Positions 46,081 to 57,748 of a DNA stretch of 64,000 nucleotides are shown piece after piece. Below the pieces are notes generated by a model. The model was not told the origin of the DNA and ran no database searches. It worked only from the letters and a program-made list of their open reading frames with translations. The stretch's first letter is position 1. Each line of letters starts with the position of its first letter. This DNA comes from Linyphia triangularis (Eukaryota > Arthropoda > Arachnida > Araneae > Linyphiidae). A program made the position numbers and the translations under genes. Where the stretch lies: assembly GCA_963978545.1 (NCBI GenBank), contig OZ021723.1, forward strand, positions 10,125,593 to 10,189,592. Reading direction: 5' to 3'.

Positions 46081-46962
46081 TATTAAAATTTATAAATTGG
46101 ATTGTAATTGGAGAAAAGTATGATTCAAGACATTCTAGAGAGCTAAATATAATTCCACATTGTGGCGCTGCGATAAAGACCTAAAAATTACAATACTTCA
46201 TTTTAGGTCAAAAAAAATATACCAGCTTTCAACTTCTGCCAATGAAAAATCACAAATTAGACCATACCATTCACAGCATAAAGGGGTAGGGTATTATCGT
46301 CGATAGAACAAAAAAAAAAAAAAAAAAAAGCATTGTGGAGTGCGCATTGGCTATTGGCTATTTATTGATTTTTACTCGCTAGCAAATGTCAGAAAAAAAG
46401 GAGGAAGTGAGAATAACTAAAACTCTTAACAAGTAACTTATGTTATGGAAAAAAAGTACTATTTATTAGTATTTCGGTTCGTGTTTTACGGAGAAGATTT
46501 AAAATATAACATCTGGAATTAATCAGATCATAAACTTGGAATGAAAAGAACATATTGCAAAACACTTATGAAGGATGTGTATGGAAAAAGATTGGAGGAA
46601 TGGTTTATGCTTATCAATTCTAGCTCATCTCTGAAGTTAGGGATGTGCGAAAGCATAGTTCTCACGAAGGAACTTTTTCGTTTTCTAACTTGACTGCAAT
46701 TTATGTCAAAGAAAAAAAAATTAAGAAAAAAAAAGTGTAAGATGCGGTGTCCCCTTTGTCCGAAAAAGATCATTATTTTTTGCAAAAAATTATTTCTTGT
46801 GGATACCTGGTGGCCGGATATATAGCCGGATATCCGAATGAAATTATCGGATGTCCGGTATTTCAAATCGGATATCCGACAGGGTTTCGGATATTGAAAA
46901 ATCAGTCGGATATGCCGGATATCGGATATTTGCCGGATATCCGTTCCATCCCTACTTAGAAG

Positions 46963-47931
46963 TCAATTTCTTACTTATTCCTTTCCGATTTTCAATATCA
47001 AGTTTTCAATTCAGATATCTTTTTTATTTCTCTAGTATTCTAGGTAATATAATAAGGTTTGAGCCGAATTTTTTTTTCCTTCTTTTTTTGTATTTTCTAT
47101 TTGTAAACATATTGGAGAAGAATAAACCAATTTTAGGTAGAACAGTTACTTGTTGGCGATCGTAACAAAGGAAAAATACTTTCCAATAAATGTTCAGAGT
47201 AGAAATTGCATCCAATAAAATATACATTCTTCAAATGATCATTTTTAAATAAACTCAACACGAAAAACAATAATTTTGATAAAGAATACAATAGTTTGAA
47301 GACGCTCAGCAAAACTTACAAGCTTAGTTTGAAATATAAATGGAAAAAGATTTTTTCTTGTGTTCTCAAAGAATAAAATGACAATTTATATGGATTAATG
47401 TGAACAATCTTCATTTTGTGATGTCGCTTCCTGATTTATTCCGTGTCAAAGTAAGTAACTTCGATGATTTTTTTTTGTAGTAATTTCTTTCTAGAAACTT
47501 TTCATAAAACGAGTTTAAAAGATTTGATACCTTAACAAGTATACATTAATTTGGAATAGCAAAATCTTTCTTTTCACGAAGTACGTATACAATCAACCTT
47601 AAAAGTCACAATTTGTCTTCAACGATCAATTGAATGTCAACTTTTAGTAAGAATAGTGTTAAGTTATTAAGGTTTGTGCACTTTTAAAGGGCTCGAAAAT
47701 CAATTTTGTTCTTTTATTGAAGAATCGAAAGTAATAAAAGTTACATAAGATTTTATTCGCATTAAAGAAGTTTTTTGTACTTGACATTAACATAACGGCT
47801 AGTGAACCAGGGACAAAAATTCATACCATTCCCAAAAGTAAGTTGGTAAGTAAAATAAGCATGGATGTTAGAAGGAGAAGTACAGGGCCGGCATTAGCAT
47901 CCACCTGGATTTAAAAAATTTTAAAAACTAG
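46963..47931. other. spacer, nothing recognised
   Basis: AT-rich; open frames at 46,851-47,227 overlap the hAT end or T runs and are not called. Confidence 0.5.
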
Positions 47932-48077
47932 TGGTGTGGAACATGGCACAACTTTCAATTACACTATATTGCTGATGTAGATTTGTGTAATTTATAATTT
48001 TTATATTTTCATCAGTCGCTTAGAAAAAATTGCCAGTTTTGAGATATTTTTTGTGGTAATTCTTATATAGGTCTTTA

Positions 48078-48117
<40 letters not shown>

Positions 48118-48672
48118 TAATTTCAGTGATATATTTATCGATAATTCTTATATTATCCTTTCTTATAAGTATGACTGAGCAGAAAAAAAAAAAAAAAAAA
48201 AAAAATCGTTGGTAAGGTATGCTCAAGGAAAGAGAACTCTCTGTGTTAAAGGCATTCGTTTTTCAACTTTTACGCCATTAAAGCATTTTTACGGGAATTT
48301 CGGTGGTGTTGATGAGTTCAGAGCACCTTAAGAGGTATTACCACAGCGATTTTGAACAAAATCGTTAGAGCCGTTTTTTAGCAATTACTGAAAAACATGA
48401 TTTTTTCAATGGCAGCTATCTTACGCGCATGTGCGATTTTGACGAAAACCTTAACGGTAGGTCCCATGACTACCACCAACTCGCACACCAAATTTGACTA
48501 TCGTTGGTCAATTTGTACACACATACACACAGATAGACATTTTTTCTAGATCACTTTTTTGAAATCAGGATGTTTCAAAACGTGAAGGAAAAAAAAAAAA
48601 AGTACAATTTTTTTTTTGACCAAATGCTATACTTTCACTACCCTATGTATACATATGGGTAATTGAAAGTAA
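47932..48672 (+). mobile_element. repeat family A, complete copy
   Basis: Runs from CTAGTGGTGTGGAACATGGC to ATGGGTAATTGAAAGTA, with a very long A run at 48,078-48,114. It is the reference for the uninterrupted middle region. Confidence 0.82.
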
Positions 48673-49097
48673 AAAGGCGAGAAGTAGTACGATTCGTTGG
48701 AAATACAAATATTTTATAACGGTTAATTAGTTAACTTTTTCAACGTTTTTATACCATTTCAGCTAACTTTTGGATGCAACTAATACAAATGCCTGTCGCG
48801 ATTTCGGTAGGGAAAGAAGAAGACAACTGATGGTGGGCTCGAAAACTTTAGAATCACTTAAAAATTTTTTGATACCTTGTCTTGTCAAATAATCTGCAAG
48901 TCCATTTCCTTGGAAACCCTCGCTTTTTCTCAACGCGATTCTTTCTCGCTTTTTCTCTTATTTTAAGCGATTTCGCGTTAACTGGGTTTGACTGTAGCTG
49001 TAGTCTTTGCTCTTTGACCACTTAATATTTTTCTTTGCGAACCGCTGAAAACTTAATTGGATTATTACGTCTTCAATGACCTGAATTAATGCGTAAG
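48673..49097. other. spacer, nothing recognised
   Basis: No coding exon or repeat end seen. Confidence 0.5.
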
Positions 49098-49280
49098 GTT
49101 GGTTGGTTGTTTTCAGATTATCTGGCGCCGTCAGCAACACGAGAGCTATAATGCGCCGAAACATTCGTCATTAGACAAGCCAACATACATTTACAAACAC
49201 CCATGCCTAACACGGGACTCGGAACCCGCAACCTCGCGGTCTAGAAGCTAGCACGCTAACCACTATACCTTTTGGTCGGC
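49098..49280 (-). mobile_element. tRNA-derived SINE 1
   Basis: Reverse-oriented full copy from the GGTTGGTTGG tail to the GGTCGGC head. A short TAATGC occurs on both flanks (about 49,087 and 49,281), a weak target duplication. Confidence 0.88.
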
Positions 49281-49330
49281 TAATGCATTGGGAAAGTGAA
49301 TTCATACGCAATGATATGAATTAACACGAA

Positions 49331-49511
49331 TGGTTTGTATGCTCAACGACCTACTTTTTTGTGTGTGCACTGTAACGGCTAATCAGGCCGGGAGCAATAG
49401 CTTAACGTGGTTTCCGAACCACAGCGAACACCCATGCCGGACTCAGGATTCGAACCCAGCACCTTTCGCATGCGAGGTCAGATTGCTAACCCCACAGCCA
49501 TCAGGCGGGCC
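49331..49511 (-). mobile_element. tRNA-derived SINE 2
   Basis: Minus strand: GGCCCGCCTGATGGCTGTGG, A-box-like GGGGTTAGCAATCTG, B box GGTTCGAATCC, then GGCATGGGTGTTCGC and CCTGATTAGCCGTTAC. Related copies lie at 53,686-53,861 and 63,166-63,317. Target duplication not resolved. Confidence 0.8.
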
Positions 49512-49512
49512 G

Positions 49513-50599
49513 TGCGTAACGAACGAATGAAGGGTGATTCTCATTAATGTTTGTACATAATTTTACTAAGCATACAAGATGTGGCTTATGGTTTATATTT
49601 AAACCATTTCAGATATTACCATTTTCCTCTCCAGCAAAACAGAATCCATTATCCTTATGAATATTAATTACATGGGAATTGTTCTTAATAAATTGGTGGG
49701 CATTTTTTCGGATATTGTTAAAATAATTGCATTGTAGTGCAATATAGTCATGGTAGCTTTTGTGCTATGGAAAAATTCAACACATTCTAAGCTGGAAAGG
49801 GTTAAAAGTAGTATATTTTGACAGGAGCGTAGCCGGAGGGGGGGGGGGAGGGGGTTATGGGGATATATCCCCTTCCCGAAATGTTTTTGTTTGTTATTAA
49901 ATCACAAAAATTGAAAGGTCTTTTTGTTTGAAACGGTAAATTTAAATGGTATTTTTATGATTTGTTGCTTTTTTAGTTTAATATCCCATCCCGAAAAAAA
50001 TCTACTCCCCTGCATTTTGATATGATCGAGAGAAATGCCATTAAGGGAACAGGGCGCATCGTAGAGGGGAGGGGGGGGGGGGGAGTTGAAGGGGTAGAAA
50101 ACATGAAGGATAGCGTTAGCGCCGCCGTTAAGGCGATGATGAATTTTTTCTAAAGCTTATTACCTGGAATGACATATCAAACTCATTGCGCATCCCGAGC
50201 GATAACGGATTCATTGTGTCAACCTATCCCTTTTCAATGCGGTTCTAGCAGGATCTAACTGGTTTCTCCCAAGGAGGTTAGAAGAGAGAGGAGGTCCGAG
50301 CAAGCTTGGCGCGAAGAAGCAGACTTTGGCAACCCTACTCTCACTTGAACTAAGCCTATACAAACCGACTTTTTAGTACGCTCTTCTACGGGAAAAAACG
50401 TGGGTAGGGTTTGAAATTCTGCCAAATTTTTAATATAGTTTCTAAAAAAGCAATTTCTGTGGTTGTAGGCTATAGTTCAAGACCTGAACTATCAAATGGT
50501 ATGCGTATTACTCTTCACAGCTAATAATTAAGCAATATTCAGAGGTTTTTAAATCCCTCTCACTAACTTCGATTTTGTATGATTAAGTGCAAATCGATG
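49513..50599. other. spacer with G runs, nothing recognised
   Basis: Two G-rich runs at 49,838-49,853 and 50,066-50,083. The 50,225-50,345 stretch shares CCAAGGAGGTTAGAAGAG and AGCTTGGCGC with 54,890-55,040 (inverted in part), a weak repeat I could not delimit. Confidence 0.45.
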
Positions 50600-51240
50600 G
50601 AGGGCTAATTACACATTTGCCGTCATCCAATCGAGAAAAAACTTATCAGATTGATTCGATGTTGATGACAATGCACTCAGTTAAGTTTTGGGGGCTATTA
50701 CTATCACTAAAAGACTGCTTTTACACACGCTACTATTGGACTAATTAGCCCACTTGCCATCCACCCATCAAGCTGAAACTTGGCAGATGGATTCGATTTG
50801 GATGACAATGCATTCAATCAAATTTTTAGGCGAGTCACTACCACTAAAAGGCCACTTTTACGTATGCTTTTTATTGACGCTTTGGTTTACTTATAAACCC
50901 TTTTCCTATCATGAGATTAAACATTTAAACTTAGCGGACGCACTCGTTGTCTATGAGAATGCTTTCTATTAAGTTTTGGGACTGTCACACAACGGCAGTT
51001 TTTACATGCGTTTCTATTGCCTTACGTTAGAATTATCAGTAGCCTTTACTCACGTACTATTATCCAGATACAAACCTTAATTCAAACATGTTAAATTTTA
51101 GCAATATTTAATGACTGAAATCTTCTACTATTAAAGTTACCGAGGAAAAATATTCAAAGGGCTAATTAACCCACTTGCCGTCATCTAATTGAACTGAGAC
51201 TTGGCAGATGGACTCGTTGTGGATGAAAATGTAAAAAATG
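50600..51240 (+). repeat. degenerate ~135-150-bp tandem repeat array
   Basis: Units starting near GGGCTAATTA and CCGTCATCCAATCGA carry GATTCGATG, GATGACAATGCA and ATCACTAAAAG landmarks at about 50,610, 50,745, 50,900 and 51,160. Related to 25,235-25,450 and, inverted, 53,190-53,920. Confidence 0.72.
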
Positions 51241-51256
51241 GATTCAATATTTTAAA

Positions 51257-51440
51257 GCCGACCAAACGGTATAGTGGTTAGCGTGCTAACTTCTAGACCA
51301 CGAGGTTGCGGGTTCGAGTCCCGTGTTGGCATGGGTGTTTGTAAATGTATGTTGGCTTGTCTAATGACGAATGTTTCGGCGCATTTTATAGCCCTCGTGT
51401 TGCTGACGGCGCCAGATAATCTGAATACAACCAACCAACC
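51257..51440 (+). mobile_element. tRNA-derived SINE 1, 11-bp target duplication
   Basis: Full-length copy ending ACAACCAACCAACC, flanked by AATATTTTAAA (51,246-51,256 and 51,441-51,451). It lies inside the tandem repeat array's right edge. Confidence 0.93.
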
Positions 51441-51530
51441 AATATTTTAAAAAAATGGATACCAATATTTTCTTTACCTTTGCACACTATGTAATGTAAT
51501 CGTTTCGTAATCTATTGGAAATATTTTACA

Positions 51531-52082
51531 CTAGCTGCATGGTTCCTCGTTGCGTATATCCATCATTGGTGTATAGGTCTCGTCTCAGCTTTTGGGGCTT
51601 TACTCGAAAAAAGGTTCATTGCCACCCAAATCCAAGCTCGCTTCGCCTGCTGGAAGTTTAATTGTAACATAAAAGCAGCTCGCTTCACTGGTTAAAAAGT
51701 TTATTGACACATAAGCACTGGCTCGCTTCACTCGTTCAAAGGTTAGTTGCTACACAAACACAACTCTCTTCGCTCGCTGAAAAATTCTTTGCTACGCCCT
51801 CACAGGCTTGCTTTGCTCGCTGGAAGGTTAATTTTATTGCGCAAGCATATGTTCACTTCGCTTACTGAAACTCGTACCCTACGCTTATTTGAAGTCACTT
51901 TATAAAGAAAAACTTTAAAAAAATTTAAATAAAAATTTTTTAAATGTTAACATTTTGTTTAAGAAAATCAAAATTAGAAGGCAAGATCTACTAATGTCGA
52001 AAATTTCAGAGCTCTACGCTTATTTAAAATCACTTTATAAAAAAAGCTTAAAAAATTAATTAAAAAATATTAATTAAAGTTT
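51531..52082 (-). mobile_element. Helitron, 5'-truncated
   Basis: The minus-strand 3' end GAACCATGCAGCTAG followed by T lies at 51,531; the terminal block of GCGAAGCGAGC-like repeats and two AGTAGATCT/TTAATTAATTTT modules follow. The 5' TC end is missing. Confidence 0.7.
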
Positions 52083-53189
52083 TTGGTTGTTTACTTCGAT
52101 TGATTATTTCGTTTTCCGTGCGTCAAATTCCTAATGTCCGCTGAAATCTAAATCGTAGCTTTTACAATGGCTTACTTTTGAAGACTTCTCGGTGCTAATT
52201 TGTAAAGGGCAATTGAGGGTCCACTGTGGGTGGGCCTGAAACGAGATGCGAGAGCCGGTTTCCCCCCCCCCCTGGTGGCGGGTGACAACCGCCCCTCTTT
52301 GTTAATTTGTAACGGACGATGGGTACAAGGGTCCGAAAACAAGTCCATTATCACTCCGTGGCCTGAGGCAAGAATAGGAACAGAGAAAAGCCCCCTGCTA
52401 TTGGGATTTCTAAGCAGAAGTTTTACGACTTGTCGATGAACAAGGCGGCTTCTTTTCTTATTTCTTAAGGTATTTGGATTTCGAACTTTATGTTTGAAAA
52501 GAAAAGGAATAATGGAAAAAACTTGGCTTTCTATTGAAAACTTTGGATGCTCTTTTTCGATTCGAATTTTGTTATAATAGTTTTACAAAACATTATTATT
52601 GTAATATCATGGGTCATCAGATATCTACGTTGCTTTGGTTTAATTTATATTATTACTTATGAAGCTCTTATGTGTTTTTGGAATATTTTGCGTGATTGAA
52701 ATACTTTTGTGAGAATTTTGTTTGAATTCAGTAATTAATTAAGAATAATTTCAATACTGCAACGCAAATAAAAAAAAAAAAAGCTTTTAAAAAGCACTGA
52801 AACGGTTAACAATAATTATTATCATCAGTTTATATTGACATTATTATATAAACCTACATAATAAAACTCATAATTAAAAATTAACAGATTTATCTAAACT
52901 TTTACAAACTACAGAGAAATTACGGCGCCAGATTAGAGGAACCACCTTGAGTTATTTAATAATGTAAACTTATTAAAGGGTAAATATCTGAAGTACCGAA
53001 AGAAAACTGTTCGATGATTTAATTATTTATCTCTAAGTCTTTTTACTATTATAACTCATAAAAACAAAGTTTCTAATATAAATCCTTTATATATATGTTT
53101 TATGTGTTAAGTCACTGAACTCAGATCAAGTTTTGATAATGTTTGATCACTAAGGGGAAAAAACAACATCTATTCCGAAATATTTACTA
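52083..53189. other. spacer, nothing recognised
   Basis: Contains a GC-richer patch (52,225-52,400) with a C run at 52,262-52,272; overlapping open frames there on both strands have no recognisable domain. Confidence 0.5.
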
Positions 53190-53920
53190 GTTTCAAAACT
53201 TGCTTGAATACATTTTCATCCACAGCGAGTCTATCTGGCAAGTTTCAGTCCAATTGGATGAAGTGTGATGTCATCAGAGGGCGACGATAGTAGCTTGTGT
53301 AAAAGCATTCTTTTATAATAGTGTCAGTCCCCAAAACTTGATATAATACATTCTTAGTGACAATGAATCTGTCTATCAAATTTCAGCGCGATTGGATGAC
53401 GGTAAGTGGATTTATTAGCATTCAGAAACGATAATAGAAGCCTGTGTTAAAGCGATCTTTTTGAGTGTCTGTGGCAGCCCCCAAAACTTGATACAATGTA
53501 TTGGAATCTATATCAAATCAATCTGCAAAGTTTCATTTCGACTGGATGACAGATGTTAATAAAAAAAATCATTAGAAGTGACAATGTAGTGTCTGCAATA
53601 GCGGTCTTTAAGTGACAGCCCCCAAAACTTAATAAAATGCATTGTCATCGATATCGAATATATGTGACCAATTTCACCCGATTGGTTGGTTGGTTCGCTC
53701 AAAGACCTATTTTTATGCACAATAACGGCTAATCAGGCCAGGATTTACAGCTTAACGTGGATTCTGAACCACAACGAACATCCATGGCAAAACCCGGATT
53801 CAAACCCGGCCTTTGGCATGCGTGGCCAGAGCGCTAACCACACCGCCATCAGGTTGGTCAGCCTGATTGGATGACGGTAAGAGGGTTAATTAGCCATTCG
53901 CAGATTTGTAGGTCACACAC
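53190..53920 (-). repeat. degenerate ~135-bp tandem repeat array, inverted
   Basis: Opposite-strand counterpart of 50,600-51,240. Landmarks CCCCAAAACTTGATA (53,331, 53,480, 53,621-like) and GATTGGATGACGGTAAG (53,391, 53,869) recur at about 140 bp. The SINE 2 copy at 53,686-53,861 interrupts it. Confidence 0.75.
53686..53861 (-). mobile_element. tRNA-derived SINE 2, 9-bp target duplication
   Basis: Tail GGTTGGTTGGTT on the plus strand next to CCCGATTGG (53,677-53,685); the far flank is CCTGATTGG (53,862-53,870), eight of nine bases. B-box complement GGATTCAAACCCGGCC. The (AACC)n tail is the same as in SINE 1. Confidence 0.85.
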
Positions 53921-53929
53921 ACACAAAAT

Positions 53930-55224
53930 CGAAATTTATATAAACAATTTTTTAAAAAAGGTAATAATTTGTAAGTAACTGTCAGAACGAATGAAATACA
54001 ATCATTTGATATAAGTTGAAACATATTGTGACTTACCATAATTTCCAAATTTGCACCTGCATATTACATCTTATTATTTGTTTTTCAACCTTCTCGTATA
54101 TTATACTTGTATGGTCAAATCGCTATTCTCAGAAAAAAAAATGTAATGATTTTTAGAAGAATTTTGTTTATCGATACAAAAGTATCATCCTTTATGGTCC
54201 CCTGAGCAGACATCACCCCCCTTTCCGCATTGGGGTCAAGTCAATAACGCCACTGCTTATAAAGCAATGTTAAACAGTAAACAAGTCCATTTTATAATTG
54301 CTTTAGAATAATAAAAGCTACAAAAATAATACTAACTCAACACAGATTCTCCCCCCAAACAACTTCCCAAACAAATTGGGAGAAGGGAGGGGGGGGGGGA
54401 CAGAAGAAGTTCTCTTTGACAAAGAGAAAAATGATATTGTATAAAACAGCGGTTTCTAACCTTTTTAGTTGTTCGGATCAACTATCTATATTATGAAAAA
54501 AATATAATGTACACGAAAAATTAAATTATATTTTTTTATAAAGTGAGGAACTTGATTGCACTTGGCTGTTACGACAATTAGAAAACTAAAAAACAAGTGA
54601 CCAAAGTTTAAAAAAAAAATTATCGGAATTTTTTACATTGTTTATCCCCCGTCAATGAGAGAGTCAATATCTAGATTAAAACTTAGCCATGCTGTTTAAT
54701 TCACGCATTATTCACTATCGATGTTATTCACTCGTTACAACATCGAAAAATACAATCGAGTGGCTAGATTGTTTCCATCTTAAACCCTGAAGCTCCGATA
54801 ATATTTATCTCGGCGATTCTCTACCAGAGTCCACGGCCCAGTACCGCACTACTCGCGGTCCGTGGGGGTAGGAACCGCTGGTAGAGAAAATCAACTAAGC
54901 TTGGCGCAGTTGGGAGTTTGGCGTCGAAAAGGGCTTAGTTGCTTGGCGAAAACGGCGATAAACCTGCTTCATAGGTACAACCGGTTTCGAATGGTTTTCC
55001 AGCTTGCTCACACCTCCTTCTCTTCTAACCTCCTTGGGTTTCTCCTCTCTAGTAAAGTACCGCATTTTTGACGTAGGCGAGTTTCTTTTTATATGTCCTA
55101 AAACAGCGTTTTCCAAATTGTGGGTCGCGAGTCCAATTTATACAGGCTTTATTATTATTATTATTTATTTTTTTTAATTTTATTCAGACATGTTTTTTTT
55201 TACAAAAGTTTCTTTTTGGCCCAT
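53930..55224. other. spacer with possible hAT ends
   Basis: CAGCGGTTTCTAACCTTTTT at 54,447 and CAGCGTTTTCCAAATTGTGG with GGTCGCGAG at 55,104 look like separate hAT-type termini, but no partner ends or target duplications were matched. A hairpin at 54,815-54,885 pairs TCTCTACCAG with CTGGTAGAGA. No gene; overlapping open frames at 54,862-55,116 are not supported. Confidence 0.4.
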
Positions 55225-55227
55225 TAA

Positions 55228-56050
55228 GGGGGTCCGGTACCGAAAATAAAAAAAACTTTATTTATGTACATTTTTATGTCAAAAATTTATTTTATGTATG
55301 AGATACTACTATATATATCTTTGTGAAAATGTTTTTTTAAAATTATTTATATTATTTATTTTCCATATATATTATTTATTTTCCATATATATTATTTATT
55401 TTCCATATAGACCAATTTATATTATTTATATTATTAAATTATTATATTATTTAAATTTAAATATTGTGTTTAGTTATTTAAAAAAAAATTAAAAACCAAG
55501 AAAAATCCATAATAATTGATGTTTGCGTATTTTGATATAAGTCGAAAAAAAAAATTTTTTTTTCATAGTGGAAGCTTTCTGTAATACATAATTATATATA
55601 GAAAATTTTGTCTTCACAGAATTTTGATAGGTGAATTAAAAAAATTCTCAAAGTTAAAATATTGAAATTTTTGCTTTTTTTTATGTTATCTTTTACGCTA
55701 AATGTTATATTTTAAAACAGAATTACAAAACTAAAATTCTGCGAAGAAAAAATATTTAAAACTATATAAATTAAATGCTCCAAAAATTTGAATAGCCAAT
55801 TGTTAATGGTTCTGGAGATATATCGATTTGAATGTGCAACATCTGCGAAAAACACTAGTGTTTGAAAAACGCACTTTAAGCAGACGCTCCAAGGTGTTAG
55901 CCCATTAGTGATGTTTAAATCACAGGTAATTTTGAGGCGTTCTCATCACCGGAGGAATAAGATAAAAACATCATTCTCTTCAGGAATGTATGAACTATTT
56001 TTTTAAATCAGAAAAAAAAATTGGGATTTTTGAAGAAATTTCGGTACTGG
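55228..56050. mobile_element. piggyBac-like MITE (copy 2)
   Basis: Left end TTAA (55,224-55,227) then GGGGGTCCGGTACCGAAA as in 4736-5458, followed by a closely matching body. The right end has decayed to GGTACTGGACCTC. A tandem ATTATTTATTTTCCATAT block (55,345-55,410) is extra relative to copy 1. Confidence 0.85.
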
Positions 56051-56415
56051 ACCTCTTTATTAACCTATGATTAAACCTCTTTATGAAAGAAAGTGTGTTG
56101 TTCGTCTTTGGAAAAAATCAATTCGCCGGGAATGAAGTTTGTCCTTGTAGATTAGCTTTAATAGATCAGCCGGCCGTAACCGATTTTTTTTGCGTCCCGC
56201 TGTTAAATTAAAATTATGTAAAAAAAGAAAAAGTTCGTAACTAGAAACAAGATTTTTTCTCTCTTCTGGACGGCCAGCGGGCCGCAGAAAAAACTGTTTC
56301 GGGCTGCTGGCCGTCCAGAAAAGAAAAAAGAAGAAAAAAAACCTTGTTTCATAGTGTGGACTTTTTTCATTTACATAATTTTAATTTGTCCCAAATGGTA
56401 TATGTTAACTATGCA

Positions 56416-57036
56416 CAGGCCTTGATCATCGCCTAGGCCCACAATGCCCGGGCCTTGGGCCCATGATTTTAGGGGGCCCCGAAATTGGCTGTAAACCTAT
56501 AACTTTTCATTCTTTTTGTGAATATCTTTTACAATCTGTATAAAAGTATTTTTACATAAAAATAATTTTGTATTGATCTTGAACCGTCTTTAGTATCCCA
56601 GAGTGTATTTATTCAAATGCATCAGACCATCATTTAAAAGCGTAAAAAAAAAAAAAAAATTCTCGAAGAAATATCGAAAAGAAGTCTTGACAAATTTATT
56701 GCGAGATCAGCAAATGTCGGCTTTGAAGTTGTGAATAATGATGCAGATGTTGTCACGGAAATTGCTACACATTGTGATAGTGAAATGCAATGCTACATTA
56801 CAAAGTTTTACCTGTTTTGATTTATAAATGTGGTTATTTGAAATTTGTTTCATTTATTTATGATAAAAAAAGTTTAAGAAGACAATATGTTGACATTAAT
56901 TTATCAACTTTTTCTATATTTAATGTTAATTCATTTAATAACTAGCCAAGCTCATTTCCAATAAATCTCGCATTTGATGAAGGGGCCCCTAAAAGTGCCC
57001 AGGCCTTGGGCCCCAACTTGTCATGATCAGGCCTTG
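56416..57036. mobile_element. GC-tipped non-autonomous hAT element, 8-bp target duplication
   Basis: Ends CAGGCCTTGATCATCGCC and CATGATCAGGCCTTG are imperfect inverted repeats, followed inward by GGGCCTTGGGCCC blocks at both ends. Flanking ACTATGCA is identical (56,408-56,415 and 57,037-57,044). The interior (56,640-56,820, plus strand) reads a short transposase-like stretch (FIARSANVGFEV), too short to classify. Confidence 0.88.
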
Positions 57037-57044
57037 ACTATGCA

Positions 57045-57547
57045 GAATAGAGTTCTTCACTATGTGCCCGAAGAAACTAGATGAAGAAGCTTTCTTCAAG
57101 ATAGTTTTGATCAGGAACAACTAAAATGAATACAGGAACAATCGAAATGAATTTCATTTGGACGATTTATTAAGATTCGACAAATAGCGACTCTTTCAAA
57201 AGAAAATAAACTGAACGATTTCGACCTTCATCATCTCACAATGATATCGACAAAACAGGGTAATCTGGAAGTATAGTTTAAATATTTTTTTTTTATCGGA
57301 AGTTAGGTCATCTCGTATTGCCACTTTGAAACGAAAGATTCACTTTTTTTTTTTTTTTACTTTGATTTATTAATAATTAAAATTGCTATTCTTTAATTAT
57401 TTGAAAAAAAGAATAATCAAATATCAATTGTAATTTATTAAGATAAGGAAAATGTCAATATTTTTTTTTTTCAGTTTTCGGTAATGCTATATTATATTAT
57501 TAAATCGCTAATAATTAAAAATGCATTTATTTTCGTATCCGGTCTCT
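57045..57547. other. spacer, nothing recognised
   Basis: AT-rich with T runs; no feature. Confidence 0.5.
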
Positions 57548-57559
57548 CCGAAAAGCTCC

Positions 57560-57736
57560 GCCGACCGAACGGTATAGTGGTTAGCGTGATGGCTTCTAAA
57601 CCGAGAGGTTGCGGGTTCGAGTCCCGTGTTAGGCATGGGTGTTTGTAAATGTATGTTGGCTTGTCTAATGACGAAAGTTTCGGCGCATTATAGCCCTCGT
57701 GTTGCTGACGGCGCCAGATAATCTGAATACAACCAA
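57560..57736 (+). mobile_element. tRNA-derived SINE 1, 12-bp target duplication
   Basis: GCCGACCGAACGGTATAGTG to ACAACCAA, flanked by CCGAAAAGCTCC (57,548-57,559 and 57,737-57,748). Confidence 0.94.
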
Positions 57737-57748
57737 CCGAAAAGCTCC

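Larger units (their letters stand above)
42578..46954 (-). mobile_element. hAT transposon, copy 2, with nested insertions
   Basis: 4,377 bp. Same ends as copy 1 (TAGGGATGGAACGGAT and complement), flanked by CTTAGAAG at 42,570-42,577 and 46,955-46,962. It shares the SINE and both subterminal zones with copy 1, but from about 43,070 to 43,830 it has a stretch absent from copy 1. It lacks transposase exon 2 and carries a Helitron at 43,905-45,711. Copies 1 and 2 are therefore different deletion derivatives of one parent. Confidence 0.95.

Noticed and set aside
3685..48226. Lysine- or phenylalanine-rich small proteins at A/T runs
   Set aside because: They are produced by homopolymer tracts inside repeats.
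52172..52439. Overlapping open frames in a GC-richer patch
   Set aside because: Both strands are open because the patch lacks stop codons by composition; there is a C run inside and no domain.
54443..55130. Complete hAT element between two hAT-like CAGCG ends
   Set aside because: Both motifs point the same way (they are not inverted partners) and no 8-bp duplication matches.
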